Below, one piece after another: positions 38,945 through 48,166 of a stretch of 64,000 nucleotides of DNA. The notes below the pieces were generated by a model that saw nothing but the letters and a program-made list of their open reading frames with translations, made no database searches and was not told where the DNA came from. This stretch comes from Gordonia alkaliphila (GTDB taxonomy: Bacteria > Actinomycetota > Actinomycetes > Mycobacteriales > Mycobacteriaceae). The stretch spans positions 2,294,001-2,358,000 of the forward strand of contig NZ_JALKBW010000001.1 of NCBI RefSeq assembly GCF_023017165.1, in the 5' to 3' direction. Both the position numbers and the translations under genes were made by a program. How positions within the stretch are numbered: the stretch's first letter is position 1; the number at the start of each line of letters is the position of its first letter.

Positions 38945-39946
38945 ATGTACATCGGATGGCGAGAAATCCGACGGTCGGCGGGAAAGTTCGGCCTCATGGC
39001 CGGGGTGATCGCGCTGCTGGCGTTCATGGTGGTGGCGTTGTCGGCGCTGACCGGCGGCTTGCGTGACCAGTCGGTGTCGGCGGTCGAGGACCTGCCGGGC
39101 AGCGGTCTGGCCGTGCAGGTCGACGGCTCGGGGGCAGCGGTCGGCCTGGGCGACAGCCGGCTGGATCCGACGGCGGTCCGGGCGATCGAGTCCGCCGACC
39201 CCGGTGCCGCGCCGCTGGGCATCACGATGACCAGCGTGGGCTTTCAGGACGTGAACTCGGCGGTGGCGGTCTTCGGTCGCGACAACGCCGGCCCCGGCGT
39301 GCGCCTGAACGACGAGACGGCCAAGACGCTCGGCGTGCAGGTCGGTTCGCCGGTCACGATCGGCGGTGTCGAGTCGCGGGTGTCGTCGATCGGTGACACC
39401 CAGCAGTTCGCCCATTCGCCGGTCGCCGAAGTGAACCTCGACCTGTGGCGCCAGGCGGCCCACCGCGATGACGTCTCCGCGATGATCACGACCAAGCAGA
39501 TCAGCGGGATCGACGGCGTCTCCTACGCGCACGGCAACGCTCGACTGAATCTGATTCCCGGGTACTCGTCCGAGCACAATTCGCTGCTGCTGATCCAGGG
39601 GCTGCTGCTGGTGATCTCCGCGGTGGTCGTGGGCGCCTTCTTCGCCGTGTGGACCGGACATCGGCTGGCCTCGCTCGCCGTGGTCCGCGCCATGGGCGCC
39701 AGCAAGGGTTACCTGGTGCGCGACGGCCTCGGCCAGGCGTCGGTGGTGCTCTTCACGGGCCTCGCCGTCGGTGCGGCGGCCGGCGCCGGAGTCGCCTGGG
39801 CGGCCGAGGGCGTGGTCCCCATCGCCATCACCGCCAGCGGTGTGCTGCTGCCGGTGGTCGTCATGGCGGTGCTCGGTCTGGCCGGCGCGGTGCTCGCGCT
39901 GCGACCGCTGACGTCCGTCGATCCGCTGACCGCCCTCAACCGATGA
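38945..39946 (+). CDS. ABC exporter permease, FtsX/MacB-like
   Basis: A 333-residue permease. One N-terminal helix ('FGLMAGVIALLAFMVVALSAL') is followed by an extracytoplasmic domain of roughly 190 residues and three C-terminal helices ('LLLIQGLLLVISAVVVGAFFAVW', 'GQASVVLFTGLAVGAAAGAG', 'VLLPVVVMAVLGLAGAVLAL'), which is the FtsX/MacB fold. 'MYIGWREIRRSAGKF' at the N-terminus and 'TSVDPLTALN' at the C-terminus are typical. GGAGG six bases before the ATG sets the start. The ATPase gene follows 40 bases later, and the two-component system lies divergently upstream. A 7-bp hairpin (GCCTCCA/TGGAGGC, about 38834-38855) is in the shared intergenic region. Confidence 0.9.
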   Translation: MYIGWREIRRSAGKFGLMAGVIALLAFMVVALSALTGGLRDQSVSAVEDLPGSGLAVQVDGSGAAVGLGDSRLDPTAVRAIESADPGAAPLGITMTSVGFQDVNSAVAVFGRDNAGPGVRLNDETAKTLGVQVGSPVTIGGVESRVSSIGDTQQFAHSPVAEVNLDLWRQAAHRDDVSAMITTKQISGIDGVSYAHGNARLNLIPGYSSEHNSLLLIQGLLLVISAVVVGAFFAVWTGHRLASLAVVRAMGASKGYLVRDGLGQASVVLFTGLAVGAAAGAGVAWAAEGVVPIAITASGVLLPVVVMAVLGLAGAVLALRPLTSVDPLTALNR

Positions 39947-39986
39947 ACACCCACCGTTCCCACCCGCTACGAGCAGAGGAGATCTG

Positions 39987-40691
39987 ATGAGCCTGCGACT
40001 GTCCGACGTGACCCTGACCTATCCGGACGGCGACGACGGCCGTGTCACCGCCGTCGACGGTGCGAGCCTGACGGTGGCCCCGGGCCAAGTGATCGCCCTG
40101 ACCGGCCCCTCCGGCTGCGGCAAGTCCTCGGTGCTCGCGGTGGCCGGGACCCTGATCCGCCCCGACTCGGGCGTCGTCGAGATCGACGGCACCGCGGTGG
40201 GCGAACTCAAGGAGCCCGAGCGGGCGAAGATCCGGCGCGAGGCCGTCGGCTTCGTCTTCCAGAACGACAACCTGCTACCCGACCTGACGGCGCTGGAGCA
40301 GATCCTGCTGACGGCGCATGTGCGCGGTGAACGCCCGTCGAAGAACCGGGCGCAGGCCCGCGAGCTGCTCGACGCGGTGGGCCTGTCCGAGCACGAGAAC
40401 AAGCTGCCCGGCCAGCTCTCCGGCGGTATGCGGCAGCGCGTCAACATCGCTCGCGCGCTGATGGGGCCGCGCAAGGTGCTGCTGATCGACGAGCCGACGT
40501 CAGCGCTCGACCAGGCACGTGGCCGCGCGGTGGTGGAGCTGATCGTGCGGCTCAGCCGCGAACGCGAGCTGGCGGCGCTGCTGGTGACGCACGACCTGCA
40601 GTCGTTGGAGGTCGGCTCGGCGACGGGTGCGGACGCGCTGGTCCACATGCTCGACGGACGACTGCTCGACAGCGACCTCGTCGACGCCTAG
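39987..40691 (+). CDS. ABC exporter ATPase, LolD/MacB type
   Basis: A 234-residue ATP-binding subunit. Walker A is 'ALTGPSGCGKSSVLAVAG' (residues 33-50), the Q-loop is 'VGFVFQNDNLLPDLTALEQI', the signature 'LSGGMRQRVNIARALMG' is intact, and Walker B is 'VLLIDEPTSALDQARG' followed by the H-switch 'LLVTHDLQS'. With the MacB-like permease it forms a mechanotransmission-type exporter, often used against peptides or antibiotics. It is the last gene of the unit, closed by an 18-bp terminator hairpin. Confidence 0.93.
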   Translation: MSLRLSDVTLTYPDGDDGRVTAVDGASLTVAPGQVIALTGPSGCGKSSVLAVAGTLIRPDSGVVEIDGTAVGELKEPERAKIRREAVGFVFQNDNLLPDLTALEQILLTAHVRGERPSKNRAQARELLDAVGLSEHENKLPGQLSGGMRQRVNIARALMGPRKVLLIDEPTSALDQARGRAVVELIVRLSRERELAALLVTHDLQSLEVGSATGADALVHMLDGRLLDSDLVDA

Positions 40692-40707
40692 CAACTCCCC
40701 GAAACGG

Positions 40708-40749
40708 CCCCGGCCGCCCTTCCGAACGAAATCGGAAGGGCGGCCGGGG
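40708..40749. terminator. Strong terminator between the ABC exporter and glpX
   Basis: CCCCGGCCGCCCTTCCGA (40708-40725) and TCGGAAGGGCGGCCGGGG (40732-40749) form a perfect 18-bp stem with an ACGAAA loop, followed by TATT. It serves both convergent genes. Confidence 0.85.
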
Positions 40750-40785
40750 TATTCGGTCCGTGCTGGACTTACGGTTGGGCGGGAC

Positions 40786-41772
40786 TCAGAGGTCCAGGCG
40801 TGCGTACTCGCGCAGCTTGGTGGTCTGGTGCACGGCCTCGATGCGGCGGATGGTGCCGGACTTGCTACGCATCACCAGCGAACGGGTGGTGGCGCCGTTC
40901 GGGCGGTAGGTGACGCCGCGCAGCATGTCGCCGTTGGTGACGCCGGTGGCGCAGAAGAACGAGTTCTCGCCGCGCACCAGGATCTCGTTGGTGAGGACCA
41001 TGTCCAGGTCGTGACCGGCGTCGATCGCCTTCTGGCGTTCGGCCTCGTCCTGCGGCCACAGCTTGCCCTGGATCTCGCCGCCCATGCACTTCATGGCGAC
41101 GGCCGAGATGATGCCCTCGGGGGTGCCGCCGATGCCCATCAGCATGTCGACGGAGTTGTTGTCGTCGGCCGCGGCCACCGCGCCGGCGACGTCGCCGTCG
41201 GAGATCAGACGAATCTTGGCGCCGGCCTCGCGGATCTCGCGGATCAGCTCGGCGTGGCGGGGACGGTCGAGCACCACGACGGTCAGGTCGGCGACGTCGA
41301 TGCCCTTGGCGGCGGCGACGGAGTTGATGTTCCAGGCCACCGGCTGGTTGATGTCGATGGCGCCCTTGGCATCCGGGCCGACGGCGATCTTGTTCATGTA
41401 GAACACGGCCGACGGGTCGTACATGGTGCCGCGCTCGGAGACGGCGATGACGGCGATCGAGTTGGGGCGGCCCTCGGCCATCAGCGTGGTGCCGTCGATC
41501 GGGTCGACGGCGACGTCGACCTCGGGGCCCTCGCCGTTGCCGACCTCTTCGCCGTTGTACAGCATCGGGGCTTCGTCCTTCTCGCCCTCGCCGATCACGA
41601 CGGTGCCGCGCATCGAGACGGTGGAGAGGAGTTCGCGCATGGCGTCCACGGCGGCGCCGTCGCCGCTGTTCTTGTCGCCGCGGCCCACCCAGCGGCCGGC
41701 AGCGAGCGCTGCGGCTTCGGTGACGCGCACCAGTTCCATGGCGAGGTTACGGTCCGGGGCTTGCTTCGACAT
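40786..41772 (-). CDS. glpX: Class II fructose-1,6-bisphosphatase
   Basis: GlpX dephosphorylates fructose 1,6-bisphosphate in gluconeogenesis. It is usually the sole FBPase in Mycobacteriales and is lithium-sensitive. The 328-residue protein has '[20 protein letters not shown]', '[18 protein letters not shown]', the metal motif '[15 protein letters not shown]' and '[20 protein letters not shown]'. The start is ATG 41772, not the open frame's first ATG at 41820, because AAGGAG lies about eight bases upstream of 41772. Its neighbour on the other side is a DUF4245 gene, as in M. tuberculosis (Rv1099c/Rv1100). Confidence 0.94.
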   Translation of the reverse strand: MSKQAPDRNLAMELVRVTEAAALAAGRWVGRGDKNSGDGAAVDAMRELLSTVSMRGTVVIGEGEKDEAPMLYNGEEVGNGEGPEVDVAVDPIDGTTLMAEGRPNSIAVIAVSERGTMYDPSAVFYMNKIAVGPDAKGAIDINQPVAWNINSVAAAKGIDVADLTVVVLDRPRHAELIREIREAGAKIRLISDGDVAGAVAAADDNNSVDMLMGIGGTPEGIISAVAMKCMGGEIQGKLWPQDEAERQKAIDAGHDLDMVLTNEILVRGENSFFCATGVTNGDMLRGVTYRPNGATTRSLVMRSKSGTIRRIEAVHQTTKLREYARLDL

Positions 41773-41854
41773 GCTGTCGACTCCTTGCGTCGTTGCGTGA
41801 GATCCCGTTAATTCTGCCATGACCTGCGATTCGCTTGGGCTCCGGCCCGACTGC

Positions 41855-41860
41855 GATACT
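41855..41860 (+). promoter_or_regulatory. -10 box of the DUF4245 gene (leaderless)
   Basis: GATACT, one base from TATACT, ends seven bases before ATG 41868. Confidence 0.5.
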
Positions 41861-41867
41861 GGGCGGC

Positions 41868-42437
41868 ATGGCGGAAAAGAAACCTCGCATCCTGCAGGAC
41901 AGCCGAGACATGGTCTGGTCCATCATCCCGCTGCTGCTGATCTGTCTGGTGATCGCCGGCATCGCAGGCAGCTGTGCGTGGGGTTTCGGTGACGCAGCCA
42001 ACGAGCAGAAGGTGCCGACCTTCAACAGCGAAGCCGCGTTCACCGCGGACGCGCGCAGCATGCCGTTCCCGATCCGCGAGCCCGCGGTGCCCGCGGAGTG
42101 GCAGTCCAATTCCGGCTCCACCAACACCGTCGGCACGTCGCTGGCGAGCAACGTCGGGTGGATCACCGAGAACGGCACGTTTGTGCAGCTCACCCAGACG
42201 GCCGGTCCGGAGGTTTCGCTGGTCCCGATGTTGGGCGGCGAGGGTGTGATGGGCACCGGCACCACGGAGGTCGCCGGCACCACGTGGGTGACCTACGACA
42301 ATCCCGAGGGCGATCGCACGGTCTGGGTCACTGATCTCGGCGACGTCCGGATCGGACTGCTGGGCCGCGGGATCGATCCGCCGCTGGCCACGCTGGCCGA
42401 AGCCGTGCAGAAGGCGCAGCCGCTGCCCAAGCCGTAA
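41868..42437 (+). CDS. DUF4245 membrane-anchored protein
   Basis: A 189-residue protein: a short basic N-terminus with '[30 protein letters not shown]' forming one transmembrane segment (about residues 17-37), then an extracytoplasmic domain ending in '[14 protein letters not shown]'. The 'KPRxLQDxRDMxWSxxPL' N-terminus and location next to glpX identify it as DUF4245 (Rv1100-like). Function is unknown. ATG 41868 is chosen over the frame's first possible start because a -10 box stands seven bases upstream. Confidence 0.85.
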   Translation: MAEKKPRILQDSRDMVWSIIPLLLICLVIAGIAGSCAWGFGDAANEQKVPTFNSEAAFTADARSMPFPIREPAVPAEWQSNSGSTNTVGTSLASNVGWITENGTFVQLTQTAGPEVSLVPMLGGEGVMGTGTTEVAGTTWVTYDNPEGDRTVWVTDLGDVRIGLLGRGIDPPLATLAEAVQKAQPLPKP

Positions 42438-42480
42438 GGGGCACCCATCCGGTTGCGGAACGGTTCCGAATGCCCGGTGT

Positions 42481-42500
42481 GCAGTGAGAGAGCTCACTGC
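42481..42500 (+). other. 20-base hairpin in the 5' region of a secreted-protein gene
   Basis: GCAGTGAG (42481-42488) and CTCACTGC (42493-42500) form a perfect 8-bp stem with an AGAG loop, about ten bases before the AAAGGAG ribosome site of the gene at 42521. It could be a terminator for the DUF4245 gene, an mRNA stabiliser or an operator. Confidence 0.4.
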
Positions 42501-42520
42501 CATTCAGCAAAGGAGCGATC

Positions 42521-42943
42521 ATGAAGACGACCTCACGTTTTGCCGCTGGAATGCTCATCAGCGGCGCCGCATTCGCGTGTGCCGCGGGCATCGCCGGCGG
42601 CGGTGCCGCGAGCGCTGCTCCCCAGGTCTGCGGCGCACTGCCCGGCCAGTCGTCGACGATGGCCCACTGCTCGGCGACCGCGAAAAGCGATGCCATCAGT
42701 CTGGCGATCAGCGACAACGGCGGCGTTGCCACCGCGGACGCACGCGGCCTGTCCGGTCCGGCGGCCATCGCGCTCGGCCCCGACTCCTCGGTGACCGCGA
42801 CCGGATGGAAGCCCGGCCTGGCCATCGGCATCGCCGGGCCCGGTGCGCAGGTGGTGATCGACGGCAAGAACGGCCCGGTGTGCACCGGCAAGGGCTTCGC
42901 CTTCGCCGGTGACTTCCAGACGCTGAAGGGCTGCTGGCAGTAG
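42521..42943 (+). CDS. Small secreted protein with four cysteines (DUF6764-like)
   Basis: A 140-residue exported protein. The signal peptide 'MKTTSRFAAGMLISGAAFA' with a further hydrophobic stretch ends in A-S-A-A near residue 32. The mature domain of about 105 residues has Cys in 'QVCGAL', 'AHCSAT', 'PVCTGK' and the terminal 'GCWQ', suitable for two disulfides. It resembles small secreted proteins of Gordonia and Mycobacterium often labelled DUF6764; I am not certain of that number. AAAGGAG lies six bases before the ATG. Function is unknown. Confidence 0.7.
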   Translation: MKTTSRFAAGMLISGAAFACAAGIAGGGAASAAPQVCGALPGQSSTMAHCSATAKSDAISLAISDNGGVATADARGLSGPAAIALGPDSSVTATGWKPGLAIGIAGPGAQVVIDGKNGPVCTGKGFAFAGDFQTLKGCWQ

Positions 42944-43007
42944 CCGCGCGGCGAGCTCGGGCTTCGGCCAGCGCTGCCGCCTCCGGCGCGCGGATGTGTG
43001 CGCGGGT

Positions 43008-43229
43008 CTAGTCGTCGGCGGCGTCGCCGGACTGTAGCGCCGACTCGATGCGCTCGGACGCGCCCTGCAGCTGCGCCAGGCAGTGCTTGGCCAGTTTCTC
43101 GCCGCGCTCCCACAGCGCCAGCGACTCGTCGAGGCCCAGGCCGCCGTGCTCCAGCGTCGATACGACCTGCGCGAGTTCGTCGCGGGCCGCCTCGTAGCCG
43201 AGGGTGGTCACATCTGCCGTATCGGTCAC
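43008..43229 (-). CDS. xseB: Exodeoxyribonuclease VII small subunit
   Basis: A 73-residue XseB. The conserved core '[47 protein letters not shown]' is complete. With XseA it degrades single-stranded DNA bidirectionally. GTG 43229 overlaps the xseA stop (GTGA), so the subunits are translated in coupling. Confidence 0.93.
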   Translation of the reverse strand: MTDTADVTTLGYEAARDELAQVVSTLEHGGLGLDESLALWERGEKLAKHCLAQLQGASERIESALQSGDAADD

Positions 43230-44491
43230 GATGCTGTTCCTTCCGAGTCGGGGGTTGCTGCTTCGGTCGAGTCGACGACGGCGCCCACCGCGCCGTCGGC
43301 CACCCGGATACGCACCCGCGACCCCGGCGGCAGCTGATCGACGCTGCGGACCGCGTGCGGGGCGGCGTCGTCGATGCGTTGCACCACGGCGTAGCCGCGG
43401 GCCAGGGTCTGCGCCGGGCCGAGGGTGGCCAGTCGTGCCGCGAGCTGCGTGTGCCGATGCTGCTCGACGGTGAGGTGATGGTCGACGGCGCGTCGCAGGT
43501 CTGCGCGGAAACGGTCGATCACGGTGCGCTGCTCGTCGATCAGCCGCTGCGGCCGGGACAGCACCGGACGGGCCCGCAGGCCTTCGACGGTGCGCAGTTC
43601 GCGGGCGACCCAGTTGCGCAGTGCGTGCGCATTCCGGTTCCGCAGGGTCTCGATCGCGGCGGTCTCCGCGGCGACGTCCGGGACCACCCGCTTGGCGGCG
43701 TCGGTGGGGGTGGCGGCACGGACGTCGGCGACCAGGTCGAGCAGCGGATTGTCCGGCTCGTGACCGATCGCGCTGACCACCGGGGTGCGGCAGTCGGCCA
43801 CCGCACGCAGCAGCGTCTCGTCGGAGAACGGCAGCAGGTCCTCCACGCTGCCGCCGCCGCGGGCGATGATGATCACCTCGACCTCGGGGTCGGCGTCGAG
43901 CACGGCCAGTCGATCGAGGATGGCGGGCACCGCGGTCGGGCCCTGCACGGGCGCCTCGCCGATGCGGAAGCGGACGCTGCTCCACCGGGCGGTGGCCACG
44001 GCGACCACGTCGCGCTGGGCGGCGCTGCTGCGGCCACTGATCAGGCCGACGGTGTGCGGCAGGAACGGCAGGGGGCGCTTGCGCCGGGCGTCGAACAGTC
44101 CCTCGGCGGCCAGCAGGCCCTTGATCCGTTCGATCCGCGCCAGCAGCTGCCCGATGCCGACCGGTCGGATGTCGGTGACGCGCAGGGACAGCGTGCCGCG
44201 TCCGGTGTAGAAGTTCGGCCGACCGTAGACCACCACGCGCGAGCCTTCGGTGAGCGGAATCTCGCTGCGGCGCAACAGGTTCGGATCGCAGGTCACCGAC
44301 AGCGACAGGTCTGCGGCCGGGTCGCGCAGCGTCAGGAAGGCCGTGCGCGTGCCGGGGCGGGCGTTGATCTGGGTGAGCTGTCCCTCCACCCAGACCTGGC
44401 CGAGACGGTGAATCCAGTCCGCGAGCTTGAGGCTCAGGGTCCGCACCGGCCAGGGGGTGTCCGCGGAGTTCGGTGGGGCTCCCGAAGTCAC
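43226..44491 (-). CDS. xseA: Exodeoxyribonuclease VII large subunit
   Basis: A 421-residue XseA. The N-terminal OB-fold ('[23 protein letters not shown]') is followed by the catalytic region '[24 protein letters not shown]', '[20 protein letters not shown]' and '[31 protein letters not shown]', then a coiled-coil domain and 'LARGYAVVQ'. All hallmark motifs are present. GTG 44491 is taken as the start; the long open frame extending to 45289 belongs to the next gene upstream. The order xseB-xseA-lipid droplet protein-ispH matches Rv1107c-Rv1110. Confidence 0.93.
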   Translation of the reverse strand: MTSGAPPNSADTPWPVRTLSLKLADWIHRLGQVWVEGQLTQINARPGTRTAFLTLRDPAADLSLSVTCDPNLLRRSEIPLTEGSRVVVYGRPNFYTGRGTLSLRVTDIRPVGIGQLLARIERIKGLLAAEGLFDARRKRPLPFLPHTVGLISGRSSAAQRDVVAVATARWSSVRFRIGEAPVQGPTAVPAILDRLAVLDADPEVEVIIIARGGGSVEDLLPFSDETLLRAVADCRTPVVSAIGHEPDNPLLDLVADVRAATPTDAAKRVVPDVAAETAAIETLRNRNAHALRNWVARELRTVEGLRARPVLSRPQRLIDEQRTVIDRFRADLRRAVDHHLTVEQHRHTQLAARLATLGPAQTLARGYAVVQRIDDAAPHAVRSVDQLPPGSRVRIRVADGAVGAVVDSTEAATPDSEGTAS

Positions 44492-44514
44492 GGGAGGTCC
44501 GTCGGGGTCACGAG

Positions 44515-45241
44515 TCAGGCGCCGGACTTCTTCTGGTGGCTGGCGATGCGGTTGTCGATCATCGTGGCGAACGGCGCGCGATTGCGGTTGTCGCGCTCGT
44601 AGTCGGCGAGCTCGCCGAGCTCGTCGGCGCTCAGACCGCGCAGCTTGGCGCGCAGCTGGGCCAGCGTCAGGGTGTCGTAGTCGAGCAGGATCACCACGTC
44701 GGGCTGATCGCCGGTCGCGACCGCCGGTGCCTCGGCTTCGGCCTCGGCGACGACCTCGGCCGGCGGGGTGCTGTAGAGCGCGAAACGACCGGTCGCAGCG
44801 GGAGCCTCGGCCTCGACGGCCGGGGCGGCGGCGGGCTTGCGCGCTGCGGCCTTGCGTGCGGGGCCTTGCGGCGGGGGCCTTCTTCGCGGGCGAGGCCTTC
44901 GTGGGTGCCCCATTCGCGGTGGTGTCGACCGATTTCGGGGCCACGACCGCCGGTTCGGTCGCCGACACGGCGGGTGGGATGGAGATCACCGGGTCGTCGT
45001 CCTCGTCGAACCGCGCCCACTCCGGCTGCTCTTCGGCCTTCTCGCAGTAGGGGGCGAAGAATTCGTCGCCCTTGATCGCCATTTCGGCGATGTTCTGCTG
45101 CAACCGCATGCCGGCCTGCAGGCCGCGGCTGACCGCCGTCATCGGGAAAGTGATGATGCGGGTGGGCAGGCGCTTGGTCTCATCGATGGTGGTTACCAAG
45201 ACTCCGGCGGCCACGAGGGCTGGGTACGGAGGACGTCTCAT
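44515..45241 (-). CDS. Lipid droplet-associated protein (Rv1109c-like), apparent frameshift near 44866
   Basis: The N-terminal half reads from ATG 45241: '[20 protein letters not shown]', then '[35 protein letters not shown]' and an acidic linker. The C-terminal half ('[20 protein letters not shown]' to '[17 protein letters not shown]', TGA at 44515) is in a different frame. The change occurs in a low-complexity Ala/Lys/Pro-rich stretch at about 44864-44875. One extra base there would explain it. The intact product would be about 241 residues. M. tuberculosis Rv1109c occupies the same place between xseA and ispH. Sequencing error is likelier than a true pseudogene. Confidence 0.72.
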
Positions 45242-45262
45242 GCTTTTACTGTGCCACACCCG

Positions 45263-45268
45263 TACGCT
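45263..45268 (+). promoter_or_regulatory. -10 box of ispH (leaderless)
   Basis: TACGCT ends seven bases before ATG 45276. Confidence 0.55.
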
Positions 45269-45275
45269 GGGACTT

Positions 45276-46227
45276 ATGTCCAGTACCAAACGCGTCCTGC
45301 TCGCGTCACCGCGGGGCTATTGCGCAGGCGTCGATCGAGCGGTGGAAACCGTCGAACGCGCTCTCGCCAAGCACGGTGCCCCGGTGTACGTCCGCAAGGA
45401 GATCGTGCACAACCGCCATGTGGTCGACACCCTGACCGAACAGGGCGTCGTCTTCGTCAACGAGACCGACGAGGTGCCCGAGGGGCAGCTCGTGGTCTTC
45501 TCCGCCCACGGTGTCTCCCCGGCGGTGCACGCCGACGCGGAGAAGCGGAACCTGCGCACCATCGACGCGACGTGCCCGCTGGTGACCAAGGTGCACCAGG
45601 AAGCCAAGCGTTTCGCCCGCGACGACTACGACATTCTGCTGATCGGCCACGTCGGCCACGAAGAGGTGGAAGGCACCGAAGGCGAAGCGCCGCAACACAT
45701 TCAGGTGGTGGAGGGCCCCGCTCAGGTCGACGACGTGCAGGTGCGCGACGAGTCCAAGCTGGTGTGGCTCTCGCAGACCACGCTGTCGGTGGACGAGACC
45801 ATGGAGACGGTGCGCCGGCTGCGCGAGCGTTTCCCGCTGCTGAACGATCCGCCGTCGGACGACATCTGCTACGCCACGCAGAACCGACAGAGCGCGGTCA
45901 AGGCGATGGCGCCGCAGTGCGACCTGGTGATCGTCGTGGGTTCGCAGAACTCGTCGAACTCGGTCCGTCTCGTGGAGGTGGCGTTGCAGAACGGTGCGCA
46001 GGCGTCGTACCTGGTCGACTACGCCCGCGATCGATCCCGCGTGGCTCGACGGCGTGACGTCGGTCGGCGTCACCTCGGGCGCTTCGGTGCCGGAGATCCT
46101 GGTGCGCGGAGTGGTGGAGCTGCTCGCCGAACACGGCTTCCACGACGTCGACACCATCACCACCGCGGAGGAGACGCTGACCTTCGCGTTGCCGCGGGAA
46201 CTGCGTCCGGCGCGCAACCCGCGGTAG
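45276..46227 (+). CDS. ispH: 4-hydroxy-3-methylbut-2-enyl diphosphate reductase, apparent frameshift near 46030
   Basis: IspH performs the last step of the MEP pathway, making IPP and DMAPP with a [4Fe-4S] cluster. The three cluster Cys are in '[11 protein letters not shown]' (Cys16), 'DATCPLVTK' and '[11 protein letters not shown]'; 'SAHGVSP', '[12 protein letters not shown]' and '[13 protein letters not shown]' also match. After 'ASYLVDYA' (about 46025) the frame fails, but the correct ending '[27 protein letters not shown]' to '[12 protein letters not shown]' continues in another frame to TAG 46225-46227. Restoring one GA in CCCGCGATCGATCC gives the expected 'YAREIDPAW'. The intact length would be about 317 residues. 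IspH is essential where the MEP pathway is the only one, so a sequence error is probable. Confidence 0.85.
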
Positions 46228-46253
46228 CGCGCCCGCGTTCGCGTAAGACCGTG

Positions 46254-46283
46254 ACGTACCCCCGCCCAACGGCGGGGGTACGT
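46254..46283. terminator. Hairpin terminator after ispH
   Basis: ACGTACCCCCGCC (46254-46266) and GGCGGGGGTACGT (46271-46283) pair perfectly over 13 bp with a CAAC loop. It lies between the convergent ispH and the small membrane gene. Confidence 0.82.
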
Positions 46284-46286
46284 CTG

Positions 46287-46556
46287 TCAGACGGGTGTCA
46301 GGAGCAGTACGTTCGTCAGGCCCACGCCGGCGGCGAGGAGCAACGCCGCGATCACGACAGTGAACACCCACGCGGGGATCACGCGGGTGCCGCCGCTGAT
46401 GGCCAGGCCGATGCAGGCGACCGCGTAGAGCAGTCCGGCGCCGAATCCGATGGGGATGGCCACGGAGACCGCGGCGACCATCGCCCCGGCGACGACCAGC
46501 AGGCTCGAAAGAAGGATACGCTGACCGCGCGGCGCGGTCGTCGTCGGACTGTTCAT
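46287..46556 (-). CDS. Small three-helix membrane protein (possible DUF6542-like)
   Basis: An 89-residue protein from ATG 46556. It has three hydrophobic segments (about residues 14-35, 37-52 and 60-82) and almost no polar loops. A membrane protein of this sort (Rv1111c, DUF6542-type) follows ispH in mycobacteria, which fits the position, but this one is short and the family assignment is tentative. Beyond its start the synteny with the Rv1081-Rv1111 region ends. Confidence 0.6.
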   Translation of the reverse strand: MNSPTTTAPRGQRILLSSLLVVAGAMVAAVSVAIPIGFGAGLLYAVACIGLAISGGTRVIPAWVFTVVIAALLLAAGVGLTNVLLLTPV

Positions 46557-46664
46557 AGTCGACGACGCTAGAGTCCACGCGCGGACGATCGCGGTGAGAG
46601 GGTCGCGAATGCCCAGGTCTGGTCCCATTTTCCGGTTCCGGTCCGGAATTTCCACGGCTATTCG

Positions 46665-46836
46665 CCGGGGGCGTCCGGGCGAATAGCCGGTACAGGGCGG
46701 CGGGGCGGCCGCGGAGACTCTCAGCCAGGACGGGTTCTCCGTCGTCGAGCAGCGGTTCCAGGGAGGCTTCATCCGACGGCTGAAGTTGTCCTTGTTGACC
46801 GGCTGGCCGATCACCGCCTCGTGCACGCGGACGGCT
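46665..46836 (-). pseudogene. 3' remnant of an NrtR-like NUDIX regulator, fused to the end of mycP
   Basis: The reverse strand encodes 'VRVHEAVIGQPVNKDNFSRRM', then, after an apparent one-base deletion at 46764-46765, 'SLEPLLDDGEPVLAESLRGRPAALYRLF'. This is the winged-helix C-terminus of NUDIX regulators of the NrtR/ADP-ribose pyrophosphatase-like type, whose usual pattern is VHEAVxGxPxxxDxFxRRM...GRPAxLYRL. The whole NUDIX domain that should precede it is missing: upstream is the coding sequence of mycP, whose last eight or so codons overlap the fragment. It therefore marks a deletion or recombination junction. The exact end near 46665 is uncertain. Confidence 0.6.
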
Positions 46837-48166
46837 GACTGCGCCGGCGTCTCGGCGCGAAGGCCGCGGCCAGGACCGCGGCGCCGACAGCCAGGGTGCA
46901 GACGACGGTGATCACGGCGCGGTGGTCCGGCCGATCCGGGCGGGGAGCGGCCATTCGAGTGGGCGGCGGTGTGGCCGCGGCGTTCGGAAGGTCCGCGGTG
47001 AGCGCGGCGACCGGGTCGACGACGCCGTAACCGGTCGCGGCGTCCTGGTCGGGGCCGCCGCGGGCGGTCCGCACGATGCGATCGATCACTTCGTCGGCGG
47101 ACAGCTCCGGGAAACGGGCTCGGACCAGGGCGACGACCCCGGAGACGTAGGCGGTGGCGTAGCTGGTGCCGGCCAGGCGGCGCGGTCCGTCCTCGCCGTC
47201 GAGCGCGTCGACCAGGCGGCCGCCGGCCACGCTCACCACCTCGGTGCCGGGCGCGGCGACGGTGACCCACGGACCGGCCAAGCTGAAGGGGGTGGGCGCC
47301 GCGGTGGTCGCATCCACCGCGCCGACGGTCAGGATCTCGCGACCGAACCGTGCCGGGGAAGCGGTGGAGCGCACCTGGTTCCAGGCGTCTCGCGCCGACG
47401 CGGCGGCCGGCGGATTCTGCTCGCGGCAGCCGCCGACGTCGGAGAGGTTTCCTGCGGCGGCGACGACCACCGCGTCCCGGCTGCGCGCGAAGGCGAGAGC
47501 GCTGGCGACGGCGTCGTCGTCGACCGCGGTTCCGGCGGGGAGACAGGCGGCCTCGGAGATGTTGATGACCCGCGCGCCGAGTTCGGTAGCGCGCACGATC
47601 GCCTTCGCGAGCGTGCTCAGCGGGCCGTACCCCGCGCCCATCGACGGTGCCGACCCGCGACGATCACGGGCCTCGTAGGCGCCGCTGGACTGGCGGATCG
47701 CGAGCAGGCGGGCCTCCGGTGCGACGCCCGCGAAGCCGTCAGCCGACGGCCGGGCCGCGATGATCCCGGCCACGAGCGTGCCGTGCAGGTCGCAGTCGGT
47801 CAGGCCGTCGCCGGTGCTCACGTAGTCGCCGCCGGCAGTCGGCCGGTTCAAGCGCTGGTGCGGGGTGATCCCGGTGTCGATCACCGCCACCGTGACTCCG
47901 GCGCCGCGGCTGAACCGCCAGGCCTGCGCGATGTCGAGAAGACGATGGCCGGCAGGCTCGGCCGCCGGGTCGGCGGTCAGCGGCGCGGGGCGCGCGCACT
48001 GGGTGCGCTGCTCGGTCGGTTGCGCGGGGCCGAGGGGTTGCGCGCTGACCGGAACCAGTGCTGCGACAACGGGATCGGGACGGGCGCCGGCCGGTACCGG
48101 GACGGCGGCGAGGGCGGCGAGCGCGGCGACCGCGACGAGTCGGGTCGCGGTTGCGGACGCAGCCAT
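46811..48166 (-). CDS. mycP: Mycosin (type VII secretion serine protease), ESX-4 type
   Basis: A 451-residue subtilisin-like membrane protease of the type VII secretion system. A signal peptide at residues 1-28 ('LVAVAALAALAAVPVPAGA') is followed by the catalytic triad Asp97 ('VAVIDTGI'), His128 ('DCDLHGTLVAG') and Ser335 ('LAGTSYATAYVSG'), with 'VVVAAAGN' for the oxyanion Asn. A Pro-rich linker leads to a single C-terminal membrane helix ('AVITVVCTLAVGAAVLAAAF'). The ATG overlaps the eccD stop (ATGA). The last codons run into an NrtR-like remnant, but the basic tail after the helix is of ordinary length, so the protein appears functional. Confidence 0.93.
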   Translation of the reverse strand: MAASATATRLVAVAALAALAAVPVPAGARPDPVVAALVPVSAQPLGPAQPTEQRTQCARPAPLTADPAAEPAGHRLLDIAQAWRFSRGAGVTVAVIDTGITPHQRLNRPTAGGDYVSTGDGLTDCDLHGTLVAGIIAARPSADGFAGVAPEARLLAIRQSSGAYEARDRRGSAPSMGAGYGPLSTLAKAIVRATELGARVINISEAACLPAGTAVDDDAVASALAFARSRDAVVVAAAGNLSDVGGCREQNPPAAASARDAWNQVRSTASPARFGREILTVGAVDATTAAPTPFSLAGPWVTVAAPGTEVVSVAGGRLVDALDGEDGPRRLAGTSYATAYVSGVVALVRARFPELSADEVIDRIVRTARGGPDQDAATGYGVVDPVAALTADLPNAAATPPPTRMAAPRPDRPDHRAVITVVCTLAVGAAVLAAAFAPRRRRSQPSACTRR

